This document shows positions 13,409 to 25,640 of a DNA stretch of 64,000 bases, in pieces. The stretch's first letter is position 1. Every line of letters begins with the position of its first letter. This DNA comes from Colocasia esculenta (lineage: Eukaryota; Streptophyta; Magnoliopsida; Alismatales; Araceae), in NCBI GenBank assembly GCA_014218235.1, contig CM024760.1, forward strand, positions 67,830,961 to 67,894,960, read 5' to 3'. The position numbers and the translations under genes are program-made. The notes below the pieces were generated by a model. The model searched no databases. It was not told the origin of the DNA and was given only the letters and a program-made list of their open reading frames with translations.

Positions 13409-14287
13409 TGGACTGAAGAAGCGCAGGATGTAGTCAAAATTTAATTGTGAAAAGATGACTCGAGCTCCACCGCTCCTCGTCCTTATCCACCAACAGGGGT
13501 ACATGCACTCTATTGCCACAACCTTTCTTCTATAATTTTTGTAGTATTTTTTAATTTATTTTTCTTACATCAGAATAAGCTATGTGAGATTTTTTATGTT
13601 TATATGATAGGATTTTTTTATTACACAGTGGGCACTGGTGCACTATATGATAGAATTTCTGATGTCTCTCCTGTATCTTTGATCAACATATATAATATGG
13701 AGATCGTAGTGGGGAATTGAGATATCACAAGTTCTAATGTATCAGAATATTGGTGCATCATTGGATAAGATTTATAACTCCACTCCTCAACCGTCAGAGA
13801 CACAATCAGATAGATCGGACACTTATCAACCTAACACCACTTTATATGTTTCTGTTATTTCTCGGGGGTATATAATAAACAAATATGCCAAAGTTAAACG
13901 TTAAAAGAAATGACCGAGTATTTTTTTGCGTTGACGAAGATATTTTTGTGATAATTAAATTTCAAGTCAGTTTTTAAACTTTTACACAATAAATAAATAT
14001 GATTATTTAAATATTTTTCATAAAACTTTCGAATTTTAGATGCTTCAAAATTTTCTTTGTGTTCTTACTTTAAATTTTACTTCAAAATATAAATATTATC
14101 TTTGCTCTAAAATTATTATTTAGTTTATATTATCAAATAAATTCGAATTGATTTATTTTTTATTTGAAAAAGTCATAATTTTTTATTTTAAAATATATGA
14201 AAAATTATTTTTTATTCTTAAAATTATTTTAATAATTGTACTACATCCACAGATATAGTACACACGCGTAGCATGTTTCTTTAACTA

Positions 14288-14800
14288 TTTTAGACAAAAC
14301 GTGTAACATGAAAGATGACTAGAACGACTATTAGAAGAACTTTCCTGTTGGTAGCTTGATCTAATTCGGTCTCTAAGCTTGTGAAAACATGAAGAACGTA
14401 CAGTTAAGTGCAATCCGAAAACGCAGTATCATATAGCGACTCTCTTACTAAGCTTGTAACTCTCTAATTAGTGACATTTAGACAAAACGTTCAACATAAA
14501 GGATGACCATAACAACTAGTGGAAGAACGTTTATGTTGGGGACTTAACCTAATTTGGTCTTGAATCTCGTAAAAAATAGGAAGAACATAAAGCTAAGTGC
14601 AGCCCGAAATCGCAGTATCATGCAACGACTCTCTTACCATGCTTATAACTCTCTAACTAAAGATTTTTAGACTAAACATCCAACATAAAAGATGATTGTG
14701 ACTATCAGTAGAAGAACTTTGATGTTGGGGATTTAGTCTAATTTGGTCTTGAATGGAATGCATGATAAGAAGAACGGAAAATTAGTAGAAGAATGGAAAA
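14288..14800 (+). repeat. Tandem repeat, about 188-bp unit, inside the solo LTR
   Basis: Units start near TAGAC(A/T)AAAC at 14291, 14479 and 14668. A fourth diverged unit (10922-11102) lies on the other side of the Helitron-like insertion. Each contains GAAGAAC.TT...TGTTGGGG..TTA..CTAATT.GGTCT. The array is part of the LTR and was split by the Helitron. Confidence 0.7.
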
Positions 14801-16743
14801 TTACATACTAATACACAATGTATACTCCATGAAAATTAGTCAAATCAAGTGCAAATGAACCTAGACTTGAAGATCTACATGTTGGTGTTGGTTTTCTTTA
14901 ATCTTGGCCCGAGAACACCTACCTTTGAACGCTAAGAACTCCCTGCAGGTTCCTGGGTCGATGTAGAGCGAGGTTGAGGAAGACCACATTTTCCCAGCCG
15001 TTCTCCACTCCTCCAGCGCGCCAAACTTACTGCTCACGACCCCAACTTGTTGCTAACCCTTCCCTAAACGTTTTGTGAGGAGTTCTTATAGTTTTAGGGT
15101 TCTATTTCATGTCCTAATTGGACTAGGAAAGGGGGCTGCGAATTCTGCTTCCTACTTTCCAAAATCTGGGATTCTCTCACCCAAAGGAGGTAGCAAAGGT
15201 TTAGGAAACCACCTCTTAGGGTTGGGTCCGGTTTTGGCTTACCTTACATGACTAATTACCCTAAATTGCCCTCCCTAATTATTGCATAATTACATACACG
15301 AATTTCTGGGTATTTTCTTGTCCCAATTTTCATCCTTGGGCCAAATGTGCTCTATTGGCCCAATCTTGTTAATGGGTTATTAATACATGATGTTGGAAGT
15401 CTCTCCAACATGTTTATTTAATTTATGGTCGGGTTATTTTTTCGCGTTAATAATTTTTCGACTTAGTTTCCTAATTCGGATAACTTGGTCACGTGTGACA
15501 TATACTCGGCCAATCAGATTTTTCGTTTCACGAATTCCTTTATGGAACGCTTAGGGATAATATTTGGGGTTGGTTTATAATTTTTACGGAATTTTACGAT
15601 GTGTTTTCTCACGTACAATAGTGGTACGTAAGTTCTATCATTCTGATAATACGGAAGTTATTTATTTACTAATTTCATACTTGAATTTGCTCATGGGTCA
15701 TACATTGTACATTGATCCGATATCTTTTATGGACTATCCCCATATATTGTTTGGAGTCCACCATAAATTTCTCATTTAGTTTATGATCTCATTTTATACA
15801 CCTGATAATGGGTTGTCCAACTTATTTCCTAATTACGATAATAAGTCACACTAACTCTTAAATATACCTCAAGTGACTTTTATTGATCCAAATTTCTTGA
15901 TGGATCATTAGAGGATATTATTTGAAGTCCATCTATAATTTTTATTTAATTTTTTGACTCATCTAAGTATGTGTAATAATGATTTCTGACTTATTCTCTT
16001 ATTACGATACTCAGTCGCAAAACGCCTTAAACTTGGACCATCCGATTTTTCTTTGCATGAATTTCTTCATGGGTCATTAGGGAGCATTATTTAGAGTTGA
16101 ACTATGATTTTTATGAAATTTTCTAATGGGTTTTTTTTAATGTACGATAGTGGCACGTGCATTTTTGCTATTTCACAAATATTGAATTTATCGTTTTCGA
16201 TTTATTTCTAATTTTCTAATTTTTGAATTTTCGGGGTGTTACATTTAAAATGGAGAATTCTCCGAAGTTAAATTCGATTAAGAATGGGCTTTGTTAAATG
16301 GACCATATAAAATTTATTGGGCCAAAATAAAGATTTTTAAAAGAAGAATAATAGGAAAATATCCTAAATTCGTAACTTAAATATTACCTAAATAAAAAAG
16401 GGGTATTAAAACATTCAAATAAGTAGTTTGAGTTAGAATTGTATTCATAAACCTACCCTAATGGGTTAGCCACGGATTTGGATCCCAACCCAACCCAAAT
16501 CGGAGTTGGCAAGCATGGAAAGGGTGAAAGAAATAGGAAATCTCGGAATTAAATTAGAGTCCTATTAGGAAATAGAAACATAGGAAGCATAAATACTCTC
16601 CTAAATCCCCATGGCCGGCCCTAGCTCTTTGCCAAGGGTTGCTGGACCAGAGGAGAGGCCATGGAGGAGGAGAATTCATGGGGAGAGGATCTCTCAAAGC
16701 TTCTACCCGAGTTCTTCATGTTCTAGCCACTACAAGAAAAAAC

Positions 16744-17480
16744 GCTTATAGAGACCGATTGAGAGACCGCAATATTTCAGTCCCTATTCGGTCCCTAAAT
16801 AGTGACCAAATAGGGACCGAATTCAGTCGGTCTCAAAATAAATATTTTAGAGACCGATTCAAATTCGGTCCCTATTCAGGGACCGAATAGGGACAGAATT
16901 TAATCGGTCCCAAAATTTAGAGACCGAAATATTTCGGTCCCTATTCGGTCCAAAATTTAGAGACCGAAATATTTCAGTCCCTATTCGGTCCCTATTTAGG
17001 GACCGAATAGGGACCGAATTTAATCGGTCCCAAAATTTAGAGACTGAAATATTTCGGTCCCTATTCGGTCCCTAAATAGGGACCGAATAGGGACCGAATT
17101 TAATCGGTCCCAAAATTTAGAGACCGAAATATTTCGGTCCCTATTCGGTCCCTAAATAGGGACCGAATTTGATCGGTCCCAAAATTTAGAGATCGAAATA
17201 TTTCGGTCCCTATTCGGTCCCTATTTTGTGACCGATTAGGGACTGAAATATTTCGGTCTCTAAATTTTGGGACCGATTAAATTCGTCCCTATACGGTCAC
17301 TATTTAGGGACCGAATAGGGATTGAAATATTTCGGTCTCTAAATTTTGGGACCGATTAAATTCGGTCCCTATTTTGTGACCGAAATAAATGAGTCTCTAT
17401 TTTAAGGACAGAATGATGACTGATTTTATTTCAGTCACAAATTCTCAATGATGAGAGAAAATTTTGTGATCGATTTTGTG
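16744..17480. repeat. Left subterminal array (GGGACCGAAT motif)
   Basis: Dense direct and inverted copies of AGGGACCGAATAGGGACCGA alternate with GAGACCGAAATATTTCGGTC palindromes, with a period of about 120 bp in the higher-order pattern (for example 16920, 17040, 17110). It is the counterpart of the array at the right end. Confidence 0.9.
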
Positions 17481-17999
17481 ACGTCTCAAATTAATACAAA
17501 ATATGAATCTATAAGGCTAGCATACTTGCACAAGAAAATTATTTAAAGATTTGCATTGTTTCATGTCGGTACCATTTCTGGACATATGTACACCGACAAG
17601 GTGTCACTGGATTTTGGTAACGATATTTAGTTTGAAATTACCATAATTATCAGAAAAATATGTTCATACCAAAAATGTGGATATTGAGAATTTTTGATGC
17701 ACAGTTAATGAGGTAAATATGATTTATCTAGTTTTAGGACAATTTGTACTTGATAAATATTTATTTAGGAAAATTTTAAATAAAAATTACCATAAACTTA
17801 CCACGTTGTAATTAGACAGTGGTTGAAAATTTATTTTATTTAGATGTCATTTACATATTAAATTAAGGTTCCAAAGAGACCTAAATGAATAGTAATCTAG
17901 TTACGTAAGTTGTTTACGTAAGATTTAACCTGCATCGAAATATGAATATGTGTAGGTAGTGGTAGGTATGTGTAAAAGTGTATATATTTATTAGTATAA

Positions 18000-18031
<32 letters not shown>

Positions 18032-18206
18032 ATTAAAAGAAATGATAAAATAATGTCAAAGAAAGGAATAAACTTCCTGCATGCACATATATACGTGGAA
18101 GTGTGTGCTTGTTAGTGTCACATGGAGTGTGTGAGGTGTTAGAAGGAAGTGGAGGTAATGATGAGATAGTTACGTGGGAGAGTGTGGAAGTGCTTATATG
18201 CATGTG

Positions 18207-18268
<62 letters not shown>

Positions 18269-18780
18269 ATAGAAAGGGGTTGGCGGTGGAAGCATTGGGA
18301 GAGAAAGAAATGCCAGGAAGGAAGGAGTTTTTGCAAAAGGAAAAAGGGCTAACTTGGTTTTCTGGAAATAAAGAAGAAGGAAATAAGGTGTAAGGTAGGT
18401 ACCTTCACATTACCTTTAAGATAGTAATTTTTTTTCTTGATCTTTAATCTAGTTTATAAGTCAATAACTTCAGTTAATATAAATCAAAAACAAATGTTGC
18501 ATCTGAAGTTTTATTTTTAAAGGCTACTATATGATTTATGGAATTGTGTGATCATCATGTAGGATTTATGTATCTCCTTTCCTTCATGTCTCCATCTTTG
18601 GTTAGGATCTTGAATATGAGTATCTATCATATTTACCCTTTGATTTACGTGCCATAAAGATCATTAGGTATACTTTTTGGTCTCTTGTGTACGTGTTTTA
18701 GCTAATACTCATGTCTTAGGCAAGTGTTCTTGTGAAGGATTATTCTTCTTCTTTTCTTCTAATTGTGTTCTGGAAATAGT
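17481..18780. other. AT-rich interior DNA with TA/TG microsatellites, no gene seen
   Basis: No conserved frame or splice pattern. It contains a (TG)n run near 18016-18032 and an uninterrupted (TA)n of about 55 bp at 18210-18264. The open frame that crosses the TA run is low complexity (Tyr-Ile repeats) and not credible as a gene. Confidence 0.6.
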
Positions 18781-18784
18781 GGCA

Positions 18785-19140
18785 GTGTGAACACTATGTG
18801 TCCACTAGTGTTGACCTATCTATCTAGTAGTGTCAACACTATCTATCCAGTAGTGTCAACACTATCTATCAAGTAGTATTGACCTATATGTCCAGTAGTG
18901 TCAACAATATCTATCCAGTAGTGTCAACACTATCTATCCAGTAGTGTTGACCTATTTATCCTTATAGTGTCGACCTATCCCTTCATAGTATCGACATATA
19001 CCTTGCTCAGAGTTGACACTATCCTTCAGAGTGTCGACACTCTCTTCTATTCAGGTTGACACACCCTGTATTCAAGTCAACCTAACTCTTGTTTCTAGTG
19101 ACTTAGGTCGGCACACTCATGTTCCAGGTCGACACACCCT
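18785..19140 (+). repeat. Minisatellite with GTGTCAACACTATCTATCCA-like unit
   Basis: Roughly a dozen units of about 25-28 bp around GTAGTGTCAACACTATCTAT, becoming more diverged toward the right (GTCGACACTCTC, CAGGTCGACACACC). Many units contain the short palindrome GTGTYGACAC/GTGTCAACAC. Confidence 0.8.
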
Positions 19141-19849
19141 GTTAATTAGAATTCTTTCTTGAAATAACTTTTACATGAACTATGATATACTAATTAATTA
19201 CAGATTTACTTGAAATAATTATTAAGCTACTCCTTCTTCTAAAAAGTGATATATAATGTATTCATGTATCAGTTCTTACTCGATTTACTTGTCTCATGTT
19301 CTTAAAATTTCACTTGTAATGTCTAGAACTTGGGATCTCTAGATCTCTCATGAATTAACAATGCTAGAATGAGCTAATAAAAGGGCACTGACCTGGTCCT
19401 GAGAGGAGCACCCAAAAGTACTTGTGCCCATATGGGAGTGTGAATGGTCTGGTGTGGCATATTTACTTGACAATGCATGTCTAACATCCTCACAGTGACA
19501 TATTTGCTACACATGGTTCAAGATGTTCTATTTTTTGGCGATAAGAACCGACGAAGCGGCCTAGCTCTCCACTTGTGGTAGGAAGTTTTCATTCTATATA
19601 TGCGCACTGCGATGTCACCACTTTTCATGCAGTTTGATTATCTATCTAATCTAGATGCACCTCTGCTTCCCATCTCCAAAAGTTTATCTTCGATGTTGTC
19701 AGATGTTGGTAATATCATGATACCAAATCAATATTATCGGCACATGTACTTGCATGTGGCATATTTTTTATTTACTTTTAAACATGTTTATATTTCAATT
19801 AATAATAATTTAAATACTATAGAAATAAAAAACATTTATATTAGTATGT

Positions 19850-20830
19850 CTCAATCCGCAGACCTCCCCCTCACCGGCTCGCCAATCGTCATCGCGACAC
19901 CGACCTGACCTGGCCTCTACTGTTGCTCGGCAGAGCTAGAGGCGTAGTCACCCAACCCTCGCCGCGGATGCCCTCGCCAATCGCCGCCCTCCTCACTCCT
20001 CCCAGAACGAGGTGAAGTGTGAAGATCCCATTCCCATCGCATTATCGCACCCTCCTCCCCTTTGATAGCTCCGGCTACTAATAATAGAAAATTAATATTT
20101 AACTAATGATAGATCTTAATTTTGTAAATTTTAATAATAGAAATATTTTGTTCTTTTTATTTGTTTTGAATTTTTGTTGATTTAATTTATTCTTTTTATT
20201 TGTTCTCTATGTAGGTATATGTATATGTATATATGTATGGCATATATCTATATGTAATTATTTATATCTACACCCAAATTCCCGGTTTCCCCTTCGCCGC
20301 GCCAAACCCCAAAATATTCCCCACTTCCCCGGCGTCCAATCCCCTAAATCCCCCTGGTTCCCGCCTTCCCCCTGGTATCCACTCCTTCTCGCGCACCCTC
20401 CTCCACCTCGCGTCCGCACCTTCTTCCCTCTCCCTCTCCCTCTCCCTCCTTGCCGGGGTCATCGTCTGGGAGGGCTGCGATGGCCCTGGGCAGCAAAGGC
20501 CCTGGGTGGGCTGCGAGGCCCTGGGCCTTTGAAATGCGGGTTTAACGGGGTCAGGTGCTGCTCAGAAGTTTCTCCCTCTCCTTATATTGCTCTCCCTTCG
20601 TGTGTTACCTACCTTTCCCGTTTTGCCGCTCGCCGATGCTCATTGCCGCAGGCCCTGCCGCCCTGCCAGCCCCATTGGAGAAAGAGGTTTCTTCCAAGTG
20701 CAGCGGCTGATGGAGTCTGCGACGTTGAAGTCCGCTCTGGGTTTCTCTCCTGGGGCAACGAGAGCCGTCTGTACACACAGGAGAAACCCCTCAGTAAGAA
20801 TGCCATCTAAAAGCCTTCGTCTTTGCAAGA
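19850..20830 (+). other. GC-rich exon-like DNA, unidentified captured sequence
   Basis: Two GC-rich patches (about 19855-20070 and 20275-20830) stand out from AT-rich flanks. The second resembles a 5' leader with CCCC-rich and (TCTCCC)n sequence followed by a plus-strand frame beginning MESATLKSALGFSPGATR at about 20709, rich in Ser/Arg/Ala and plausible as a plastid transit peptide start. The frame then runs into sequence that is antisense to the myosin-like exon at 20993, so it cannot be one continuous gene. No family is recognised. Confidence 0.35.
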
Positions 20831-20992
20831 TATCTCATAAGCAATTTTGTTGTTTCAGTTTCGCCAGCACCACTTTCGCCACTGACCAAAATGCAGTTGC
20901 TTTTTCCCTCATTTATCATAGCCCTGCTAATATAAGAAATGTTACCATCCATGATATTCAAAAGAGGCAACTCTTGAGGAATGGATACTCAC

Positions 20993-21391
20993 TTGTATGC
21001 AACATCTGCAACAGCAAAGACACGAGGGCTCAGTTCTCCAAATGCTGCTCCTTTATATTGCTCCATCATGTGGGTGTCATAAAGATGAGACAACCTTTGG
21101 AAAGGGTTCACAGCGATCAAAATATTACCTGTGTATGTCTAGAAATGCCAAGAAGAAAAGAATAAGAATCCATCCAAACCAGAATGCAACAAAGAACGTG
21201 AACCTCTAATTCACTGTGACAAAACAGAATGGAAGAATAGCCTACATATATTTCATTGAGCTCATATCTAGTAGCCAGGTTTCGTAAGACACCGGGTTCA
21301 TGAAGATATGACAGTTTAGTCATGTCATCCACTCCTCCTGGTGGAGCTTCTGTATCCTTGGGGAAAACCTTTGATAGATTAGCAATAACCT
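20993..21391 (-). pseudogene. Captured myosin XI motor-domain fragment (two exons)
   Basis: Exon 1 (21391 to 21246) encodes VIANLSKVFPKDTEAP, then GGVDDMTKLSYLHEPGVL and RYELNEIY; it follows an AG acceptor and ends at a GT donor. Exon 2 (21138 to 20993) encodes TYTGNILIAVNPFQRLSHLY and YKGAAFGELSPRVFAVADVA, again with AG and GTGAGT borders. This is the start of the plant class XI (or VIII) myosin head, just before the P-loop GESGAGKT, which is absent. Both exons are 146 bp and keep phase. The intron is retained, so capture was from genomic DNA rather than from mRNA. It is isolated, with no other myosin exon nearby, and is therefore a fragment. Confidence 0.85.
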
Positions 21392-21822
21392 ATACAAGAA
21401 AGCAGGTAGAGAATTTGAGGAAACAGCCAGTAGACAATAAACATTCATGTAAATGGGGAAAGATTTGTAAGTTCATGAGAAAGGCTCTAATCTGCAGGAC
21501 AAGATACATCATTAAAACCTCAAAACTCCAAAAAAAAATTCCAAGGTGAAATTACCTCATATTTAGCGGGTCCTGTTTATTTCATGTTATGTAATGCTTT
21601 TGCATCTTATGTGTATTGTGTCGTGTGAACTCTGTTTTGATATATTATGCTTTTCTTCACTTGAGTGCTTTGTAATAAAAAGTGCCATTGATCTAGTACC
21701 TTTATGCTTTACTTCCCAGCCATTTTGTCATCCATTACTATGGTGTGAGAACTTCTGATTATATTCTTTTTCTTGCAACTATGTTTTTAAAATGAATGTT
21801 TCACTTATGCTTATAAATGCTG

Positions 21823-22044
21823 AGGGAAATTTCTCGCCATGCTTCTGTTGAAGTCATTGATATATGTGAAATAGATAAGTTGGTCATTGATGTGAGTTAG
21901 ATTTTGTAATTTCTCTGTTTGTATTTTATCCTTCCAATTGCAGATTTGAGTGTAATTGGTTTTTACCACAGGTTTGTAAAGATTTTTTCTCAAACCTATA
22001 TGTTAGGTTCGGAGATCCTCGTGTTCGGCTTCATGTTGGTGATG
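21823..22044 (+). pseudogene. Captured spermidine/spermine synthase fragment (two exons)
   Basis: Exon A (about 21823-21891) encodes REISRHASVEVIDICEIDKL and ends at a GTGAGT donor. Exon B (21972-22044) encodes VCKDFFSNLYVRFGDPRVRL followed by HVGD, between an ACCACAG acceptor and a GTATGT donor. In polyamine aminopropyltransferases this corresponds to the segment around the conserved DICEID and DPRV.LHVGD motifs of the S-adenosyl-methylthiopropylamine pocket. Orientation is opposite to the neighbouring myosin fragment, showing separate capture events or rearrangement. Upstream and downstream exons of the enzyme are missing. Confidence 0.8.
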
Positions 22045-22218
22045 GTATGTTAAATTGTTGGTGTTGTTCATTTTGTTTATGATGCCTTGTTTTAATTTCA
22101 CTAATGATTATGTTGGTTTTTATTCTTGTTATTGAAAATTCTGAATGGTGAAAACAATGACTATTGCCTATTATGGCATCCCTTTGGATCTTTTGTATTA
22201 ATTGTGTACAGTTTCCTT

Positions 22219-22700
22219 CACTACAAAAAGAATGACCTATAACTTCGCGTAATAACTGTAGGTATATACCCAAAATCCGAAGGTAAAACTCTTTACCTAC
22301 GGAAAATGCTACGGTTTGAATCCGACACGCATGCGCCCGTGACTAAAACCTATACCCACAAAAAAATAATCATAGTTATATATCAGACTATTCATACGAA
22401 TATTAACCGTAGGTAAAAAATCATATGAAGCATAGGTAAAATTCCAAAAAAAGCTTAGGTATTGCCATCTATACTGATGGTTTTGTACCCGTAGTGATAT
22501 ATTTTTGAGATGATGATAAATAAATGTAAGTGTAGATGCCATATATACTGATGGTTTTTATAACCGTAGTAATACAATTTTTTGAGATGATGATAAATAA
22601 GTGTAGGAATAAATATTGCAATATACCTATGGTTCTACAACATTGTCTGTAATCATGTTTAGTCATAAATATTAAAAATCGTAGGTGTAGATTTTTTTTT
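22219..22700 (+). mobile_element. Fragment of another CACTA-like element (ACCGTAGGTAA repeats)
   Basis: CACTACAAAAAGAATGACC at 22219 is a CACTA-type terminus. It is followed by direct and inverted copies of a different subterminal motif (TTACCTACGG, ACCGTAGGTAAA, GATGGTTTTGTACCCGTAGT). A nearby pair of blocks (22480-22530 and 22545-22600) repeats CTGATGGTTTT...GTAGT.ATA...TTTTTGAGATGATGATAAATAA. No matching right terminus was found, so it is truncated. Confidence 0.55.
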
Positions 22701-23021
22701 TAAATATAAACTAAATACCTGTCCATATCTGATATAAACATGTAGAATGTATTCTACAAGCATGCATTCTATACACATGCACATATAAAATACATATACA
22801 TCCACATAACTAAAATAAAATTCAAATCCATATCCACTCATCTACATCACATAAGCAAAACAACATTCAAATCTATAATATTCACATTCACATCCAAAAC
22901 ATTCACATGTCCACTCAATATTCACATAATATCCACTCTTATATTCACGAAGAGATTGAACTTAATCAAAGATATGGAGAAAAAATAGACATGACCAAAA
23001 CAGTTGTAATTATGATCTACT

Positions 23022-23420
23022 AGAGGGAGAAGGCAATCCCAGACTGCCACAACCATGGGCCGGTAAACAAGGTGTAAGGTTTAGGAATCTGGAAGATGAG
23101 GGGTCAAAGATTATGCTGCTGTCATTTTTTTTACCAAGGGTGCTGCTTTTCCTTTTAGTGGGAAGTATACAAGACATTGAATATGTCCTTTCCTTCTGCA
23201 TAAATCCTGACCTATCAACTTTTGATCCTGATGTCTGATCTGATGGACCACCCAAATTTGTTGATTCAGAGTTGCCCTTGAGAGCCCGAGGATGAAGATT
23301 TGAAATGCCTTCATTATGTTTGCCATTTCTTCTGTTCACCTCTTTATTTGTAGGATAACCACCCCCAGATTTAGTTCCTTGGATGTCTTGCCAATCAATA
23401 ATCTCCAGATAAGCAGCTTA
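23022..23420 (-). pseudogene. Captured terminal exon, unidentified protein
   Basis: A minus-strand frame of about 130 codons runs from about 23412 (YLEIIDWQDIQGTKSGGGYP) to a stop at about 23020 (ending LGLPSPSSRS). It is rich in Ser, Lys and Asn and low in hydrophobic residues, like the disordered C-terminal tail of a nuclear or cytoskeletal protein. The length of the clean frame in this AT-rich setting suggests a real exon. I do not recognise the family. Confidence 0.4.
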
Positions 23421-25409
23421 TTCAGAAAATGGTAGTAAAGCCACTACCTTGTCTAAATTAACAATGACTAACAGTTTTTACACATCCTAGAAAATGCTAG
23501 AAAGCAAATGGAGAGAAAGCTAGACATGTAAAAAAGAATAACACTAAGGCCATTTTAGCACAAGCCACCTGAATAATGGCCATGTTAAAAATCAACATGT
23601 TTGTTTGCATACAACTAAAACTAAAATCCATTATATCAGCATTACCTGCTCACATGAAATATTTGAAGCCTTTCTAAATCCCATAATTAACCAACTTTCC
23701 TTCTAGGTCCATTCGACTAAATGTTACTGCGAAAGAAGGTTGTCATTTGTAACTTCTAACTTGGATGACATAATCCTATAGAATAACAAGAAATGTAAAC
23801 AGCTTTGAAGAGCAACAAAAATTGAGATCACACAGTTGATTACATTCTTTAAAGAACAATCAGATAACATGAAAAAGGGGGCTCAAACAAAAACAAGATA
23901 AAAGGAAAGTGTTTGTTATACCAACTAATTGTCATCCCCATATGCACAATTATCAGCGACCCTTTTAAAGTTACCCGTGGTCCCGTATAGCCACTAAAAT
24001 TCTACATAACCTTATGCACAAACACAAGTAGAAGAAAATAATAATGCCTATTATGGTCCAACACTTAGAATAGCCATGTCTCATTCTCATTCTCTTCTTG
24101 AAAAACCAGTTTGTAGGAGCCTATAGTCTAAATAGTTCAGTAGCCTAGAGAAAATTTTGCAAACCATGCATACACACTTTTAGAAAGATTGTACAGCACC
24201 TTACAGAATATCCTTAGCACTCGGTCCCACATGCATAGGTTTTATTCCACACTCCATAGTATGTGAGAGGAACACAACATAACATCTATTTTTTCTTTTG
24301 GCCCACTAGGCGTCGGACGATGCTCAACACAACCTCTCACATGTGGGTGGACTTAGGCTATATCACATGAACATGATAGATATAGGGTTCAGAGAGACAA
24401 TCAGAGAGACCCCTAGAGTTCATAGATCTGGTCCAGGTTATAGGGTTACAGATGTTGGCTTCCCCCTCATTTTCTCCTTTCTATTGTCTCCTACAAAATA
24501 AATACAGAATAAAAGGATAAGTTGATATGGAGTGACTCTTTGCTAAAAAATGACAGCAACATAACCTTTGCTAAAAAATAATCAACTACTTTAGCAGAAT
24601 TTCTGCTCCTTGCTCCTTGCACGTCCATAGTGCTTTGACTTAACACTAACATTCAATAATTCCTTTTTTTTTTGACACAACAATATAACACTTCTATTGT
24701 CTAGAAAGAGTAAAATTCTCTGATGCCTATGTTGATTAACAATGAGCCATACAGATGGCCCATTGGTTGGGAAAGCAGGTGATCTTGATGTCTAGATCAA
24801 ATCTGCAAGCCGAAGGAGGCTGCGCATGGTGGCCAAGGGGGACGCGAAAAGATATATAGAAGACAAACATCACAGATGGCCCTGGATCTATTTCCATGGG
24901 CTCACATAGTCTCCTTCGAAGAGTAGAAAATCCTAAAGATATACACATGAACTCAGGAGCTTATATATGAAATTTTTAAACAACTAGGCTCAAAGATTCA
25001 GGAACAAAAGTAAAACAGAGAAGAAGTTTTCAGTTCTCTGTGATTGTTACCAGAACGCAGATGACAGAATCTCTTCGGGGTATTCAATAGACCTGTGGCA
25101 TAGAGATACATGATTCATGTTGTAAGGAGATTGGCAATAAGAGACACCAAAACAAAATCATGACCATATCTATTGATTAATTCAACTAGATTTGACAGTA
25201 GTACATTACTTTGTTTTCAATAACCATCAGTCAAAAAATTGAACAAAAGTTAAAAGGTTGCATCACTATATTTTAATAAATAGAGTTGAACTTGTAATTG
25301 AGCACTACTATACAATAAGTCAGAATATGCCCAAGTGATATTAGATTATTATGTCAGAATTAGAGCACCTCACATTTTTTGTATATGTAGGAAAAGAACA
25401 ATGTATTAC

Positions 25410-25640
25410 CTGGCCCTTGTGTTTAGTAAGTGTAATATCAATGCCCATCTCAACATCCCTGTTGAAGATTTCTTTCTTTGCCTCTTCCTTTACAAGCTGT
25501 TTGGTAAAAAAAACAATACATACATGGAGATATATGGAAATTCTAGGAGTGCTCATGAATAGAAAATTGTAAAATTTATTGAGAAACCTTTCTTGCGCTA
25601 GCATATGTTTAAGTTGTCTGCGGCGCTCAGGCTTGTTTAG
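25410..25640 (-). pseudogene. Captured exons of an unidentified charged protein
   Basis: The segment 25496 to 25410 encodes 29 residues (LVKEEAKKEIFNRDVEMGID then ITLTKHKGQ) between an AACAG acceptor and a GTAATA donor, in phase 0. Upstream on the same strand, about 25625-25580 reads LNKPERRRQLKHMLAQE. Both are charged and helix-like. The exon borders support a genuine spliced gene as the source, but the family is not recognised. Confidence 0.4.

Larger units (their letters stand above)
11103..14287 (+). mobile_element. Helitron-like insertion with GC-rich captured DNA
   Basis: The 5' end reads A|TCTATAACTATATATAAG, typical of a TC-starting plant Helitron. The 3' end has a short hairpin ACACGC-GTA-GCATGT (about 14262-14276) followed 11 bases later by ...TTAACTA|T. 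The insertion lies between A and T with no target duplication: the related LTR repeat units at 14479 and 14668 show the continuous sequence that this insertion interrupts. The terminal CTA-T is not the canonical CTRR, so the last base or two are uncertain. No Rep/helicase is present, so it would be non-autonomous. Confidence 0.6.
9416..16243 (-). mobile_element. Solo LTR of a related element, reverse orientation, interrupted by a Helitron-like insertion
   Basis: On the minus strand it begins TGTAACACCCCGAAAATTC (at 16243) and ends ...TTTTGACA (at 9416). It is flanked by TTTAA at 9411-9415 and 16244-16248. Without the 11103-14287 insertion it is about 3.64 kb, the same length as the TR-GAG LTRs. 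Read on the minus strand, it shows the same landmarks in the same order: ATTGGCCGAG...TGTCACA near the start, CTCCGTAAGTCTCC...GGATTCCCACAT...GAGCTGGTTGTA in the middle (10330-10400) and AGAGTGATGAGC near the end. No internal region or second LTR is present, so it is read as a solo LTR left by intra-element recombination. Confidence 0.8.

Noticed and set aside
18103..18393. 96-codon frame with Tyr-Ile repeats
   Set aside because: Spans a (TA)n microsatellite; composition is an artefact.
20587..21165. 192-codon plus-strand frame as one gene
   Set aside because: Its second half is antisense to well-supported myosin exon 2 with correct splice sites.
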